From Parcubacteria group bacterium (GTDB lineage: Bacteria > Patescibacteriota > JACQLU01), in assembly GCA_016203935.1 (NCBI GenBank), contig JACQLU010000066.1, positions 1-35,337 of the forward strand: a stretch of DNA of 35,337 bases. The letters are read 5' to 3'. Positions 24,869 to 32,030 of this stretch are shown here, piece by piece (within the stretch, counting starts at the first letter, position 1; each line of letters starts with the position of its first letter). The notes under the pieces are model-generated. The model worked only from the letters and a program-made list of their open reading frames with translations, was not told the origin of the DNA and ran no database searches. Made by a program: the position numbers and the translations under genes.

Positions 24869-26125
24869 ATGGCCACTCTTTTTGAGAATGTCCTTGCCCA
24901 ACTTGACAAGGTTATCAAAGTCGCTCACATAGACAATAAGGCACTTGCGATCTTGAGTCATCCTGAGCGTGTGGTTGAAGTCGCAATTCCGCTCATACGC
25001 GATGATGGCTCGCTTGAAATCTTTCGCGGGTATCGGGTGCAACACTCAAGCGCCCGCGGCCCTTACAAAGGGGGCCTTCGCTATCATTCCCAAGTGGACC
25101 TTGAGGAGGTAAAAGCGCTCGCCTTTCTCATGAGTATGAAGACCGCGGTGATCGATATCCCGCTTGGCGGAGGTAAAGGCGGCATCATGGTTGATCCCAA
25201 AATCCTCTCCCGTGGAGAACTTGAGCGACTCACCCGGACTTTTACCCGTGCTATTGCCGATTTTATAGGGCCTAACAAGGATATCCCTGCTCCTGATGTT
25301 AATACCACTCCCCAAATTATGGATTGGGTGGCTGATGAGTATGGAAAAATCGTAGGCCATCCCGAACCCGCGGTAGTCACAGGAAAATCCATTGAAGCGG
25401 GGGGATCGCTCGGTCGTGACACGGCAACCTCTCGCGGCGCTTTCGTGGTATTAAATACGTATCTTAAAAAACAAGGTATTCCCCTGCGCGGCCTTCGCAT
25501 CGTCATTCAAGGATTCGGCAATGCTGCGGAACCGCTCGCGACCATGCTTTCACAAGAGAGCGCTCTCGTCATCGCACTCTCTGACTCCCGCGGTGGCATA
25601 GCGAACCCAAAGGGGCTCGATGTGGCCAAAGCCAAAGTTGATAAGGAGAACAAAGGGACGCTTTCCGAGAGTCTCTCCAATCAACCAAAAGGCACGAAGA
25701 TTATCTCTAATGACGAACTTCTCATCACCGAGTGTGATATCTTGATCCCGGCAGCGCTTGAGAATCAACTCACCAAAGAGAACGCCTTAAACGTCAAAGC
25801 AAAGTATATCCTCGAAGTTGCCAACGGTCCGACGACGCCCGAGGCTGAAGAGATTCTCGTAAAGCGTGGCATCCCAATACTCCCCGACATCCTTGTGAAC
25901 GCCGGCGGGGTTGCGGTCTCATATTTTGAGTGGGTTCAGAATCGCGAGGGTTCGCACTGGTCGGCATATGAGGTTGATCGTAAGCTAAAAGAACTGATGG
26001 AGAGAGCAGCCGGGGGAGTTTTTGTCAGTGCTGACAAATACAAGACCGACCTTCGCATCGCCGCTTTTATCATCGCTCTTGAGCGGATTGCGAAGGCGAT
26101 GGCGCTTCGTAATCCTGATACCTAG
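24869..26125 (+). CDS. gdhA: Glutamate dehydrogenase (Glu/Leu/Phe/Val family)
   Basis: Interconverts glutamate and 2-oxoglutarate with NAD(P)H and ammonia. The protein has 418 residues, as in the hexameric NAD-type enzymes. Landmarks: GPYKGGLRYH with the substrate-binding Lys, MSMKTAVIDIPLGGGKGG with K91 and catalytic K103, PAPDVNT with the catalytic Asp, the Rossmann motif GFGNAA, and ALENQLT and EVANGPTTPEA in the cofactor domain. Cofactor preference is not clear from the sequence. With the semialdehyde-dehydrogenase-like enzyme at 17411 it may handle glutamate carbon. The leader is short because the preceding terminator is only 18 bases away. Confidence 0.96.
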   Translation: MATLFENVLAQLDKVIKVAHIDNKALAILSHPERVVEVAIPLIRDDGSLEIFRGYRVQHSSARGPYKGGLRYHSQVDLEEVKALAFLMSMKTAVIDIPLGGGKGGIMVDPKILSRGELERLTRTFTRAIADFIGPNKDIPAPDVNTTPQIMDWVADEYGKIVGHPEPAVVTGKSIEAGGSLGRDTATSRGAFVVLNTYLKKQGIPLRGLRIVIQGFGNAAEPLATMLSQESALVIALSDSRGGIANPKGLDVAKAKVDKENKGTLSESLSNQPKGTKIISNDELLITECDILIPAALENQLTKENALNVKAKYILEVANGPTTPEAEEILVKRGIPILPDILVNAGGVAVSYFEWVQNREGSHWSAYEVDRKLKELMERAAGGVFVSADKYKTDLRIAAFIIALERIAKAMALRNPDT

Positions 26126-26171
26126 CCGCGATCGGGGCCGGAGCTGGAGGTTTGCTGTTTTGTGTTCACCA

Positions 26172-26248
26172 GTCATCCTGAGGTCGCTTCAGGCGACCGA
26201 AGGATCTCAGAAGTTAAGGACGGGATTCTTCACTTCGTTCAGAATGAC
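26172..26248. repeat. GTCATCCTGA inverted-repeat element
   Basis: The terminal arms GTCATCCTGA (26172-26181) and TCAGAATGAC (26239-26248) are inverted with one mismatch. The left half contains the GGTCGCTT-C-AGGCGACC palindrome (one mismatch), the word also found in element A, valS and tsaD. The gap after gdhA (26126-26288) holds only this element and no gene. Confidence 0.65.
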
Positions 26249-26288
26249 GTTTTTATTTTGATTCATAGGTACCACGGAATCCAGAATC

Positions 26289-26321
26289 AAAAAAGAGGGA
26301 GTCCGGTGGTGAGCCGGACTC
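26289..26321 (-). terminator. Terminator of the 76-aa gene
   Basis: On the minus strand the perfect 8-bp stem GAGTCCGG/CCGGACTC (26321-26314 with 26306-26299, 7-base loop) is followed by CCTCTTTTTT. The stem overlaps the stop codon of the small gene, which supports that gene being real. Confidence 0.85.
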
Positions 26322-26550
26322 ATACTTTCGAGGGATGACGGCGGGCGTTTTGATGCTCGGCGGGAAGATGGGCCAATTCACCTTGTTCTCCTTTTTTCGG
26401 GTTCAACTCCGGGAAGAGATTAAGCGCATCGACCCATCCTTCATGGGCATCTCGAGTTGAACGCCACCTGCTAATGACAACTTTCTGCCCGTTGACTGTG
26501 CCTATAATTGGCCACAGATTTTTCTTCCTTTTATGCCAACGGCTGGACAT
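26320..26550 (-). CDS. Hypothetical small protein, 76 aa
   Basis: Not recognised. It is basic and Trp-rich: MSSRWHKRKKNLWP, then IIGTVNGQKVVISRWRST, a helix DAHEGWVDALNLF, and a polar tail. There are no membrane segments. AAGGAGG lies 3 bases before the ATG, a full ribosome site of a kind rare here, and a strong terminator overlaps the stop, so the gene is probably expressed as a single unit. A TTGACC -35 (26602-26607) lies upstream on the minus strand with a weak -10. The N-terminal basic part could bind nucleic acid, but that is a guess from charge alone. Confidence 0.65.
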   Translation of the reverse strand: MSSRWHKRKKNLWPIIGTVNGQKVVISRWRSTRDAHEGWVDALNLFPELNPKKGEQGELAHLPAEHQNARRHPSKV

Positions 26551-26691
26551 ACCCCTCCTTTCACTATCTCTATCTCTACAGGTATCACAAAATCATTATT
26601 TGGTCAAACTATTGACACCACCTCGTTTTTCTGGCAAGCTATCGAATAACCTTGTAAGGGGTTAAATTCAGAGAGAGGAGGGAAATGAATC

Positions 26692-27603
26692 GTGCACACC
26701 CATGCGCACAGCGTGAGGAAAACTTCCATGAAGTTGCTTCTGGTCTCATTCGTCCTGACACTCGTAATGAGCTTTGTTGAGTGGCGGTTCGGTGAGCTAG
26801 CAGGCAGCCGCAGTCTCGTAGCTGACGCGGCTCATATGGTGGGTGATGCCGCTTCGCATCTCATTGCGCTGTTAGGGATATGGCTTGCTACCCGACAACC
26901 CGACCAGCGTCGGACATTTGGTTACGGACGCGGCGAGACTATTGCGATCGCACTCAACGGTGTACTGCTCTTCATACTCGCTGTCCACGTAGTGCAAGAA
27001 GGGATTGAACGTTTCGCACAACCATCGTCTATCAACGCGCCGACTATGTTTGTTGTCGCTGTTGTCGGTCTTGCGGTGAATCTCATCGTGTGGTTTCTCC
27101 TCCACTTCCAAGCACGTCGTGATGAAACAATCATGAGTGCTTTTCTACACGTGCTGGGCGATATTGTGTCATCGTTTCTTGTTATAGCGGTTGCGCTGGC
27201 GGTCCACTTTCGCGCACCCACAAACTGGGACGTTATCGCTTCCTTTGGCATCGCTGGTATTATCTTCTTTGCCGGTTGGAGAACCCTCTTTAAGGCACTC
27301 CACATACTCTTTGAGGGGACACCGCCATGGATCGATGCCGCTGAGGTGCGAACTGCGATCGAGGCAATTCCTGAGATCGAGGACGTCCACGAGTTTCACT
27401 TCTTTAGCACATCGCTCCGCCGAGGCGATGAGACCGTGACGCTGCACTTCACCCTTAGTCGCTCTGTCGCTTCTCTCGAAGAGGCGCTGGCGGTAAAGGA
27501 GAGGGTGAAAGAAATTCTCTTCCGTCGATTCGGCATTATCCACTCTACCGTCGAGGTGGATCGAGAGATTAACCACCGCGATGAAGAGACGATCCACGAG
27601 TAA
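26692..27603 (+). CDS. Cation diffusion facilitator (Zn/Co/Cd efflux, ZitB-like)
   Basis: A 303-residue proton-coupled metal exporter. Six membrane helices cover about 12-215, and a C-terminal cytoplasmic dimer domain follows (about 220-300, TVEVDREIN at the end). The metal site is formed by H48 and D52 in ADAAHMVGDA of helix 2 and by H153 and D157 in FLHVLGDIVSS of helix 5. This H-x3-D pair favours zinc. RRTFGYGR is a family hallmark. The start is a GTG at 26692, with AGGAGGG 9 bases upstream; the ATG at 26685 is out of frame. The N-terminal HTHAHS could also bind metal. A terminator follows. Confidence 0.94.
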   Translation: MHTHAHSVRKTSMKLLLVSFVLTLVMSFVEWRFGELAGSRSLVADAAHMVGDAASHLIALLGIWLATRQPDQRRTFGYGRGETIAIALNGVLLFILAVHVVQEGIERFAQPSSINAPTMFVVAVVGLAVNLIVWFLLHFQARRDETIMSAFLHVLGDIVSSFLVIAVALAVHFRAPTNWDVIASFGIAGIIFFAGWRTLFKALHILFEGTPPWIDAAEVRTAIEAIPEIEDVHEFHFFSTSLRRGDETVTLHFTLSRSVASLEEALAVKERVKEILFRRFGIIHSTVEVDREINHRDEETIHE

Positions 27604-27644
27604 CCCCCGCGACACCATAAAACGTGTTAAGGGGGTTCTTTATT
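27602..27644 (+). terminator. Terminator after the cation exporter gene
   Basis: AACCCCC (27602-27608) pairs with GGGGGTT (27631-27637). An inner ACAC/GTGT stem lies between, and CTTTATTTTC follows. It starts at the stop codon. Confidence 0.75.
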
Positions 27645-27668
27645 TTCTGGAAAAATGCTGTGGTATAC
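27640..27668 (+). promoter_or_regulatory. Extended -10 promoter for the two small membrane-protein genes
   Basis: TGGTATACT gives TATACT at 27663-27668 with an extended TG. TTATTT at 27640-27645 is a poor -35. The start would be about 12 bases before the ATG at 27688. Confidence 0.5.
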
Positions 27669-27687
27669 TAAACGTAAGAGACTTCCT

Positions 27688-27918
27688 ATGCCCGATATTA
27701 AACTTCCCAAAGGCAAACCGGTACCAGTAACGGTGATTCGAGAGGCGCTTACGTTACCCACCGCGCCCTTGCCTCAACAAAAACCGCTTAATCTCAAAAA
27801 GCCGTTTGAGCAAACGATACGTTTTATGACGCGTGACACCTACACGGTACTCATTTCCATTGGGACCGGACTCCTCGTCCTGACTGCACTTATCGTAACC
27901 ACCCAACTTTATGTATAA
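27688..27918 (+). CDS. Small single-helix membrane protein, 76 aa
   Basis: Not recognised. The ATG at 27688 (MPDIKLPKGKPVPV) is preferred; an in-frame ATG at 27655 would precede the promoter -10. The first 45 residues are Pro/Lys-rich and soluble (LPTAPLPQQKPLNLKKPFEQ). One membrane helix follows (about TYTVLISIGTGLLVLTALIV) and the protein ends six residues later, so the N-terminus is probably cytoplasmic. The next small membrane-protein gene starts 9 bases downstream, so the two are probably translated from one message. Confidence 0.7.
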   Translation: MPDIKLPKGKPVPVTVIREALTLPTAPLPQQKPLNLKKPFEQTIRFMTRDTYTVLISIGTGLLVLTALIVTTQLYV

Positions 27919-27927
27919 CCTCCTCGT

Positions 27928-28179
27928 ATGATACTCTCCGATTTCATGCAAAAACTTTCTGCCCTCTACGATCGCTTTCTCTCGCTCTTCCCGCCGGAGT
28001 GGCACACCGTGGTGAGCATTGCCATTATCGTCCTTTTAGTCTGGTGGCTTTTGAAACTGATTAAGCACAACCTCATCTTTATCATCCTCCTCGTCATCTT
28101 CGTCCCCGCTTCCATCCCGATCCTCGTACAGATCGTGAACGCCCTTATCGATTTCATTAACCGAATTATCGCTCGATAA
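27928..28179 (+). CDS. Small two-helix membrane protein, 83 aa
   Basis: Not recognised. After an amphipathic N-terminus (FMQKLSALYDRFLSLFPPEW), two membrane helices follow: TVVSIAIIVLLVWWLLKLI and then LIFIILLVIFVPASIPILV. The C-terminus is a short amphipathic segment. The architecture suggests a small membrane scaffold or accessory subunit, with no further clue. It lies 9 bases after the 76-aa gene and converges on the glycosyltransferase gene. Confidence 0.7.
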   Translation: MILSDFMQKLSALYDRFLSLFPPEWHTVVSIAIIVLLVWWLLKLIKHNLIFIILLVIFVPASIPILVQIVNALIDFINRIIAR

Positions 28180-28215
28180 AAACCGTGGAATGAACAAGCG
28201 CGAGGCGAAAAGATA

Positions 28216-28240
28216 ATCGGCCGCTTACCGAGCGACCGAT
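28216..28240. terminator. Hairpin between converging genes
   Basis: ATCGGCCGC (28216-28224) and GCGACCGAT (28232-28240) pair with one mismatch around a 7-base loop. There is no T-run on either strand, so it may be a member of the GGTCGC palindrome family rather than a classic terminator. Confidence 0.4.
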
Positions 28241-28242
28241 GG

Positions 28243-29001
28243 TCATGGCTGGTTACTTCGTCTTCGTTTTCTCTTCAGCGCAAAGCGCAGGATCTCACCA
28301 TACATTCGAAGCCGGGCCTTAAATCCTTTGAGAAACCCGCGCTTCTCCTCCTTCATCACTTGAGAGACGTTCTTAAACGACAGCCTCGCCATCCGCTTTC
28401 TCCGTGTGGCGGCAAAGCGGGTGATGCCGATTTCGAGTCCAAACCTTCCCGTCGTGTCACCATATTCACTCGCCATAAATTCCCGCCAGAAGGAAACGCG
28501 AAAGGCGCGCACCCCTGAAAGCCAGAAGAACCACTGCCCCGCGCGATGCCGAAGATCGCCACCAATGCAACGCGCCACCACCGCGCCATGGGTTCCCTCC
28601 TGAAGTGGACGGAGGAGCAATTCGAGATTATGCGCGGTGAGCCCGAGAAGATCGCTATCCAAAAGTGCAACGATGGGATCCCCATGATCGCCGGCCGCGT
28701 GACGAATTCCCTCATCGACGGCGCCCCACTTCCCACGATTGGGATGTAAGGTGAGCGTCTCGGCGCCAGCCCGCTCGGCGACCTCGACGGTTCGGTCCAC
28801 TGAACCGTCACTTACTACCAAAATCCGACCTAGGTTACTTCCCTTCACTACCCTTACTACCCCGCCTACGGTGCGCTCTTCATTATAGGCAGGCAGAATC
28901 CAGATTACTTGAGAAGTAATTTTTTCCCTCCTTTGGCTCTCCGCAAGCCCGCCCTTGGTTTCGACCGAGACTTCGGTAGGAGTCACTTGTGTGGTAGCCA
29001 T
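28243..29001 (-). CDS. Family 2 glycosyltransferase
   Basis: A 252-residue GT-A fold enzyme that moves a sugar from a nucleotide donor. After a 30-residue polar lead it shows WILPAYNEERTVGGVV, VVSDGSVDRT, NRGKWGAVDEGI and the DxD-type metal site ALLDSDLLGL. There is no membrane helix; the C-terminus is very basic (LKRKRRRSNQP) and may touch the membrane surface. The closest style is that of dolichyl-phosphate mannose or glucosyl-3-phosphoglycerate synthases, but the acceptor is unknown. A TATAGT -10 (29013-29018) lies so close that the leader would be only about 5 bases. Confidence 0.9.
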   Translation of the reverse strand: MATTQVTPTEVSVETKGGLAESQRREKITSQVIWILPAYNEERTVGGVVRVVKGSNLGRILVVSDGSVDRTVEVAERAGAETLTLHPNRGKWGAVDEGIRHAAGDHGDPIVALLDSDLLGLTAHNLELLLRPLQEGTHGAVVARCIGGDLRHRAGQWFFWLSGVRAFRVSFWREFMASEYGDTTGRFGLEIGITRFAATRRKRMARLSFKNVSQVMKEEKRGFLKGFKARLRMYGEILRFALKRKRRRSNQP

Positions 29002-29012
29002 ACCTCCAATAT

Positions 29013-29018
29013 ACTATA
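29013..29018 (-). promoter_or_regulatory. Putative -10 of the glycosyltransferase gene (near-leaderless)
   Basis: TATAGT on the minus strand lies 11 bases before the ATG at 29001. Transcription would begin around 29006. GGAGGT directly abuts the ATG, too close for normal Shine-Dalgarno use. The -35 region is weak. Confidence 0.35.
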
Positions 29019-29076
29019 CTAAGAATACGATTCGCCTTACGCGACGACTCACCTACTCTAAACTACCTTAACCTCT

Positions 29077-29550
29077 ATGTCCACCGAAACCGAACCAAAA
29101 CTGCGTTCTTCACTCTTTGCGAGGCTTACCGGCAGTAAAGCCAGCGCTCAGCTTCCCCTCGAAACAGACGAGGAAGGAGAACGAGAGCCCACCATGGCTC
29201 AGGAATCCCAGCCCTTTGAAGGACAACTCACCATCGACATGCACGAGACCACCGACGCGCTCGTCGTGAAATCAACCATCGCCGGGGTTCAGCCGGAGGA
29301 TCTCGATATTACCGTCACCGGCGATCAACTGACCATTCGCGGCGAGCGGCGCGACGACGATCCCGAAACCAGAGCCCGTACCTTTGCTCAAGAATGTTAC
29401 TGGGGATTCTTCTCGCGCACGGTCACCTTGCCAATACCGGTCGACCCTGATGCCATCGAAGCCGAGTTGCGTGACGGTGTCCTTATTGTTACACTGGCGA
29501 AGTCCCCTGCGACACGCACCAAACTGATTCGAGTCAAACGGCAGGCCTAG
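29077..29550 (+). CDS. Small heat-shock protein, Hsp20 / alpha-crystallin family
   Basis: An ATP-independent holdase that keeps unfolded proteins soluble. Of 157 residues, the first 45 form a variable, acidic N-terminus (TDEEGEREPT). The alpha-crystallin domain (about 48-150) begins LTIDMHETTDALVVKSTIAG and includes VQPEDLDITVTGDQLTIRGER, split here by family strands, and the closing motif GVLIVTLAK. The usual C-terminal I-x-I motif is absent or replaced by LIRVKRQA. No heat-shock operator (CIRCE-type) is visible before it. The gene is divergent from the glycosyltransferase gene. Confidence 0.94.
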   Translation: MSTETEPKLRSSLFARLTGSKASAQLPLETDEEGEREPTMAQESQPFEGQLTIDMHETTDALVVKSTIAGVQPEDLDITVTGDQLTIRGERRDDDPETRARTFAQECYWGFFSRTVTLPIPVDPDAIEAELRDGVLIVTLAKSPATRTKLIRVKRQA

Positions 29551-29628
29551 CCAAGAAAAGCCCGCCACCCTCTGGGTAGGGAAGTCGAGCCGCCCTTTTC
29601 GCAAGGAGCGGGATTTCTTTTGTAGAAT

Positions 29629-29892
29629 ATGGCACTTGCTACCAAGGAACCTACTATCACTACATCGACCCCTTCGCTTTCAGCTACGATCAGGCGCTTT
29701 GAGGCGAACGTAGCTATCATCGAGACCGAAACCCATGAGACACTTCGTTGGCCGCGCGAGTTCCTCCCCCAAGATGCCGCCATAGGGAGCGAGCTACGCC
29801 TCTCGTTTTCCACTCCGAAAACTGAGAGCGAAGAGCGCGTGCGCATTGCGAAACTTATCCTCAACGTTCTCCTTGGTTCGAGTAATTCATGA
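29629..29892 (+). CDS. DUF3006-like small protein
   Basis: An 87-residue protein. The middle part, RRFEANVAIIETETHETLRW followed by PREFLPQDAAIGSELRLSF, fits the short beta domain of DUF3006 proteins (an RFEG-x-AVLE-type start and P-x-x-L-P), by recollection rather than search. Function of that family is unknown to me. The stop overlaps the start of the VanW gene by four bases (ATGA at 29889-29892), a sign of translational coupling, so it may act with that envelope protein. The C-terminus is a hydrophobic helix (AKLILNVLLG). Confidence 0.65.
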   Translation: MALATKEPTITTSTPSLSATIRRFEANVAIIETETHETLRWPREFLPQDAAIGSELRLSFSTPKTESEERVRIAKLILNVLLGSSNS

Positions 29893-31709
29893 AGTTCATC
29901 CTGCCGGCTAATCTCTCTTTACGTGTATCATATTCTCTCCTTGCGGGTACCATCGTGGTACTCATTTTTAGCTTTGGCCTTGTTCTAATTGATCGCGCCT
30001 TTGCCGAACGCGCACTTCCCAAACGGCTCCTCCTGGGAAACCCGGTAGCTACAGACGACCGCACCACATTACAGAACGATCTTGCCGCCTTCGCCCATAC
30101 CTTCGAAACACGTTCGCTCACCATCGAATCGGCCTATGCCTCATGGGAGGTAACGCTTAAAGAACTTGGGGTTACGCTTGATACCGAGGCAACTCGCCGC
30201 ATCATCGCTCCCCATTGGGAGACGTCCTCTCCACTCACACGACTTGCGCTCGCGCTAAAAGCGTTTACCGCTCCTCCCGAGGAAGCACTTCGGCTACGGA
30301 TCGATCCGGGCCGCCTCGCGCGCTTTATAGCCGTGACCGTTCGCCCTTCGCTCCCCTATGCCCAAGACGCGCACTTCACACTTGGGACCCAGGGCAACCT
30401 CTCAATTGAATCGGAGCGAACCGGGGTTACAGTCGATCTTATGTGGTTTTCGGGGATTCTCTCTGACGCCACAGTCACCTCCCAAAACAACGTATCACTC
30501 ACCCTCGTGCGTCTCGCCCCCCTCCTTACTTCCGCCGTCCTTGCCGAGGTGAAACCAGAGGTAGAAACCCTCATTCAAAAGCCGCTTTCAGTAACTATGG
30601 GGAAGATACGCGCGACTATATCTTCCCCCGAGCTTCTTAGTTGGACTCAAGTTACGCCACCGCGCGCAACCAACCTACCCGCTACCCTCTCATCCCTCAC
30701 AGCCTACGATAGCGCGGTCGGCGCGGATGATACTCTCAAGGATGCCGCCCGCCTTACGATAGCGAGCGCAGCACTCGCCCGTTCGCTTACCCGGCTTGAG
30801 GTGCGCATTCCTGATCGCGCCCGTAACCCGCGGGTAGGATTAAAAGACGGAAAACCTTTCATCATTGAACCCGGCAAAGAGGGTATCGGCATTGACCACG
30901 CCAAAGCGATTCCCCTCATTACCGACGCTTTCTTTACTAAGACCAATCCCGTGGCCCTGCCGCTTACTACGGTGACCCCCGAGATTACCGAAACGACGAT
31001 CGCTACCCTTCCTAAACTCTCCCTCCTCGCCACCGGTGAAACGAATTTCCACGGTTCACCGACGAATCGCCGCCACAACATCCGTGTCGGCACCGCCACA
31101 CTGCACGGGGTTCTCATTCGTCCGGGAGAGACCTTCTCGTTTCTTTCCGAACTCGGGGAGGTAAGCGCGAGGACTGGATATCTCCCTGAACTGGTGATCA
31201 CCAAAGGGACCCTTGTGCCTGAATATGGCGGCGGCCTCTGCCAAGTCTCCTCCACCGCCTTCATCGGCGCCCTCAAAACCGGGCTTCCGATTGTGGAACG
31301 AAAAAATCATAGCCGCATTGTCTCCTATTACCCCACCGGCATGGATGCGACGGTCTATAGTCCTGCCCCTGACCTTAAGTTTGTGAACGATACCGAAAGC
31401 TATCTCTTAATCCAAACGCGCATCGAGGGTGAAAAGGTCCTCTTTGACTTCTACGGCATCCCCGACGGCCGCACCGTAGAGCTTACGAAACCCGTGGTCT
31501 TTGGCTACGTGGCACCCGGTGAACCTATCACCATCGAGACTCCCACACTTCCGGTGGGAACGACAAAACAACAGGAAAAGCCCGTGGTGGGAGCACAGGC
31601 TTCGTTTCAGCGAAAGGTGATGCGTGATGGAGAAATCCTTATCGAAGAGACATTCCACAGTACCTATCGGCCGGTACGGGAAGTTATCCTTGTAGGGACC
31701 GGCATCTAA
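29889..31709 (+). CDS. VanW-family envelope protein
   Basis: A 606-residue protein with an N-terminal membrane anchor or signal (about 10-37, SYSLLAGTIVVLIFSFGLVLI). Two repeats of the peptidoglycan-binding-4 kind likely fill about 50-350 (they contain WEVTLKELGVTLD and KEGIGIDHAKAIPLI). The VanW domain covers about 385-540, with NRRHNIRVGTATLHGVLIRP, ETFSF, the hallmark YGGGLCQVSSTAF, and RIVSYYPTGMDATVY. The C-terminus is strand-rich with G5-like character. Such proteins are common in Patescibacteria and Firmicutes and are thought to act at the cell wall; the precise role is unknown. It is coupled to the DUF3006-like gene upstream. Confidence 0.9.
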   Translation: MKFILPANLSLRVSYSLLAGTIVVLIFSFGLVLIDRAFAERALPKRLLLGNPVATDDRTTLQNDLAAFAHTFETRSLTIESAYASWEVTLKELGVTLDTEATRRIIAPHWETSSPLTRLALALKAFTAPPEEALRLRIDPGRLARFIAVTVRPSLPYAQDAHFTLGTQGNLSIESERTGVTVDLMWFSGILSDATVTSQNNVSLTLVRLAPLLTSAVLAEVKPEVETLIQKPLSVTMGKIRATISSPELLSWTQVTPPRATNLPATLSSLTAYDSAVGADDTLKDAARLTIASAALARSLTRLEVRIPDRARNPRVGLKDGKPFIIEPGKEGIGIDHAKAIPLITDAFFTKTNPVALPLTTVTPEITETTIATLPKLSLLATGETNFHGSPTNRRHNIRVGTATLHGVLIRPGETFSFLSELGEVSARTGYLPELVITKGTLVPEYGGGLCQVSSTAFIGALKTGLPIVERKNHSRIVSYYPTGMDATVYSPAPDLKFVNDTESYLLIQTRIEGEKVLFDFYGIPDGRTVELTKPVVFGYVAPGEPITIETPTLPVGTTKQQEKPVVGAQASFQRKVMRDGEILIEETFHSTYRPVREVILVGTGI

Positions 31710-31734
31710 AACTGGGGAAAAACAGGTTGCACAA

Positions 31735-31983
31735 TTAAAACAGCTCAACTAAGCTGTAGACAAGAGAGATTCTGCTAAGGAGCGTCCAGAGTGTGCACCC
31801 CGGGTCGTCGCTTAAGCGGAATCTCTATCCGGTTGGAAATGTAAGTCGCTTAAGGAGGTAAGCGGCGTTCTTTACCAAACGGTTGCCTACAGGAAAGTTG
31901 AGCTGTACGTATACTTTCCTGATAATTTAATGACGGAAGAGTATAGCACGCCGATGTAGAACTGTCAAGTAAGACAGTTTTTT
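31735..31983 (+). ncRNA. Candidate structured RNA between vanW and ruvB
   Basis: The 321-base gap has no gene but carries layered inverted repeats. P1 is 31740-31750 with 31896-31906 (11 bp, perfect). Inside are P2, 31765-31776 with 31815-31826 (12 bp, one wobble), and P3, 31829-31836 with 31875-31882 (7 of 8). P3 encloses GTAA/TTAC and GCTTA/TAAGC, with the loop AGGAGG. A further stem P4, 31890-31898 with 31913-31921 (9 bp), shares bases with P1, so the two exclude each other. A terminator follows at 31960-31983. It does not show tmRNA, RNase P RNA, SRP RNA or T-box consensus sequences. It could be a small RNA or a ruvB leader; I cannot assign a family. Confidence 0.65.
31960..31983 (+). terminator. 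Intrinsic terminator ending the structured RNA
   Basis: AACTGTC (31960-31966) pairs with GACAGTT (31973-31979) around AAGTAA, followed by TTTT. The ruvB start lies 48 bases downstream, so the hairpin either separates the RNA from ruvB or acts as an attenuator of ruvB. Confidence 0.85.
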
Positions 31984-32030
31984 GTTACCCCGCGGGAGAT
32001 GCTACACTAAGGTTACTTAGGTTCCCCGCT

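Noticed and set aside
29550-29628. Terminator hairpin after the Hsp20 gene
   Set aside because: Several short complementary words exist, but none forms a convincing stem followed by a T-run.
31735-31983. Assignment of the structured RNA as 6S RNA, tmRNA or RNase P RNA
   Set aside because: No tRNA-like ends or tag frame, no RNase P core sequences, and the layout of two inner domains does not fit the single long 6S hairpin with a central bubble.
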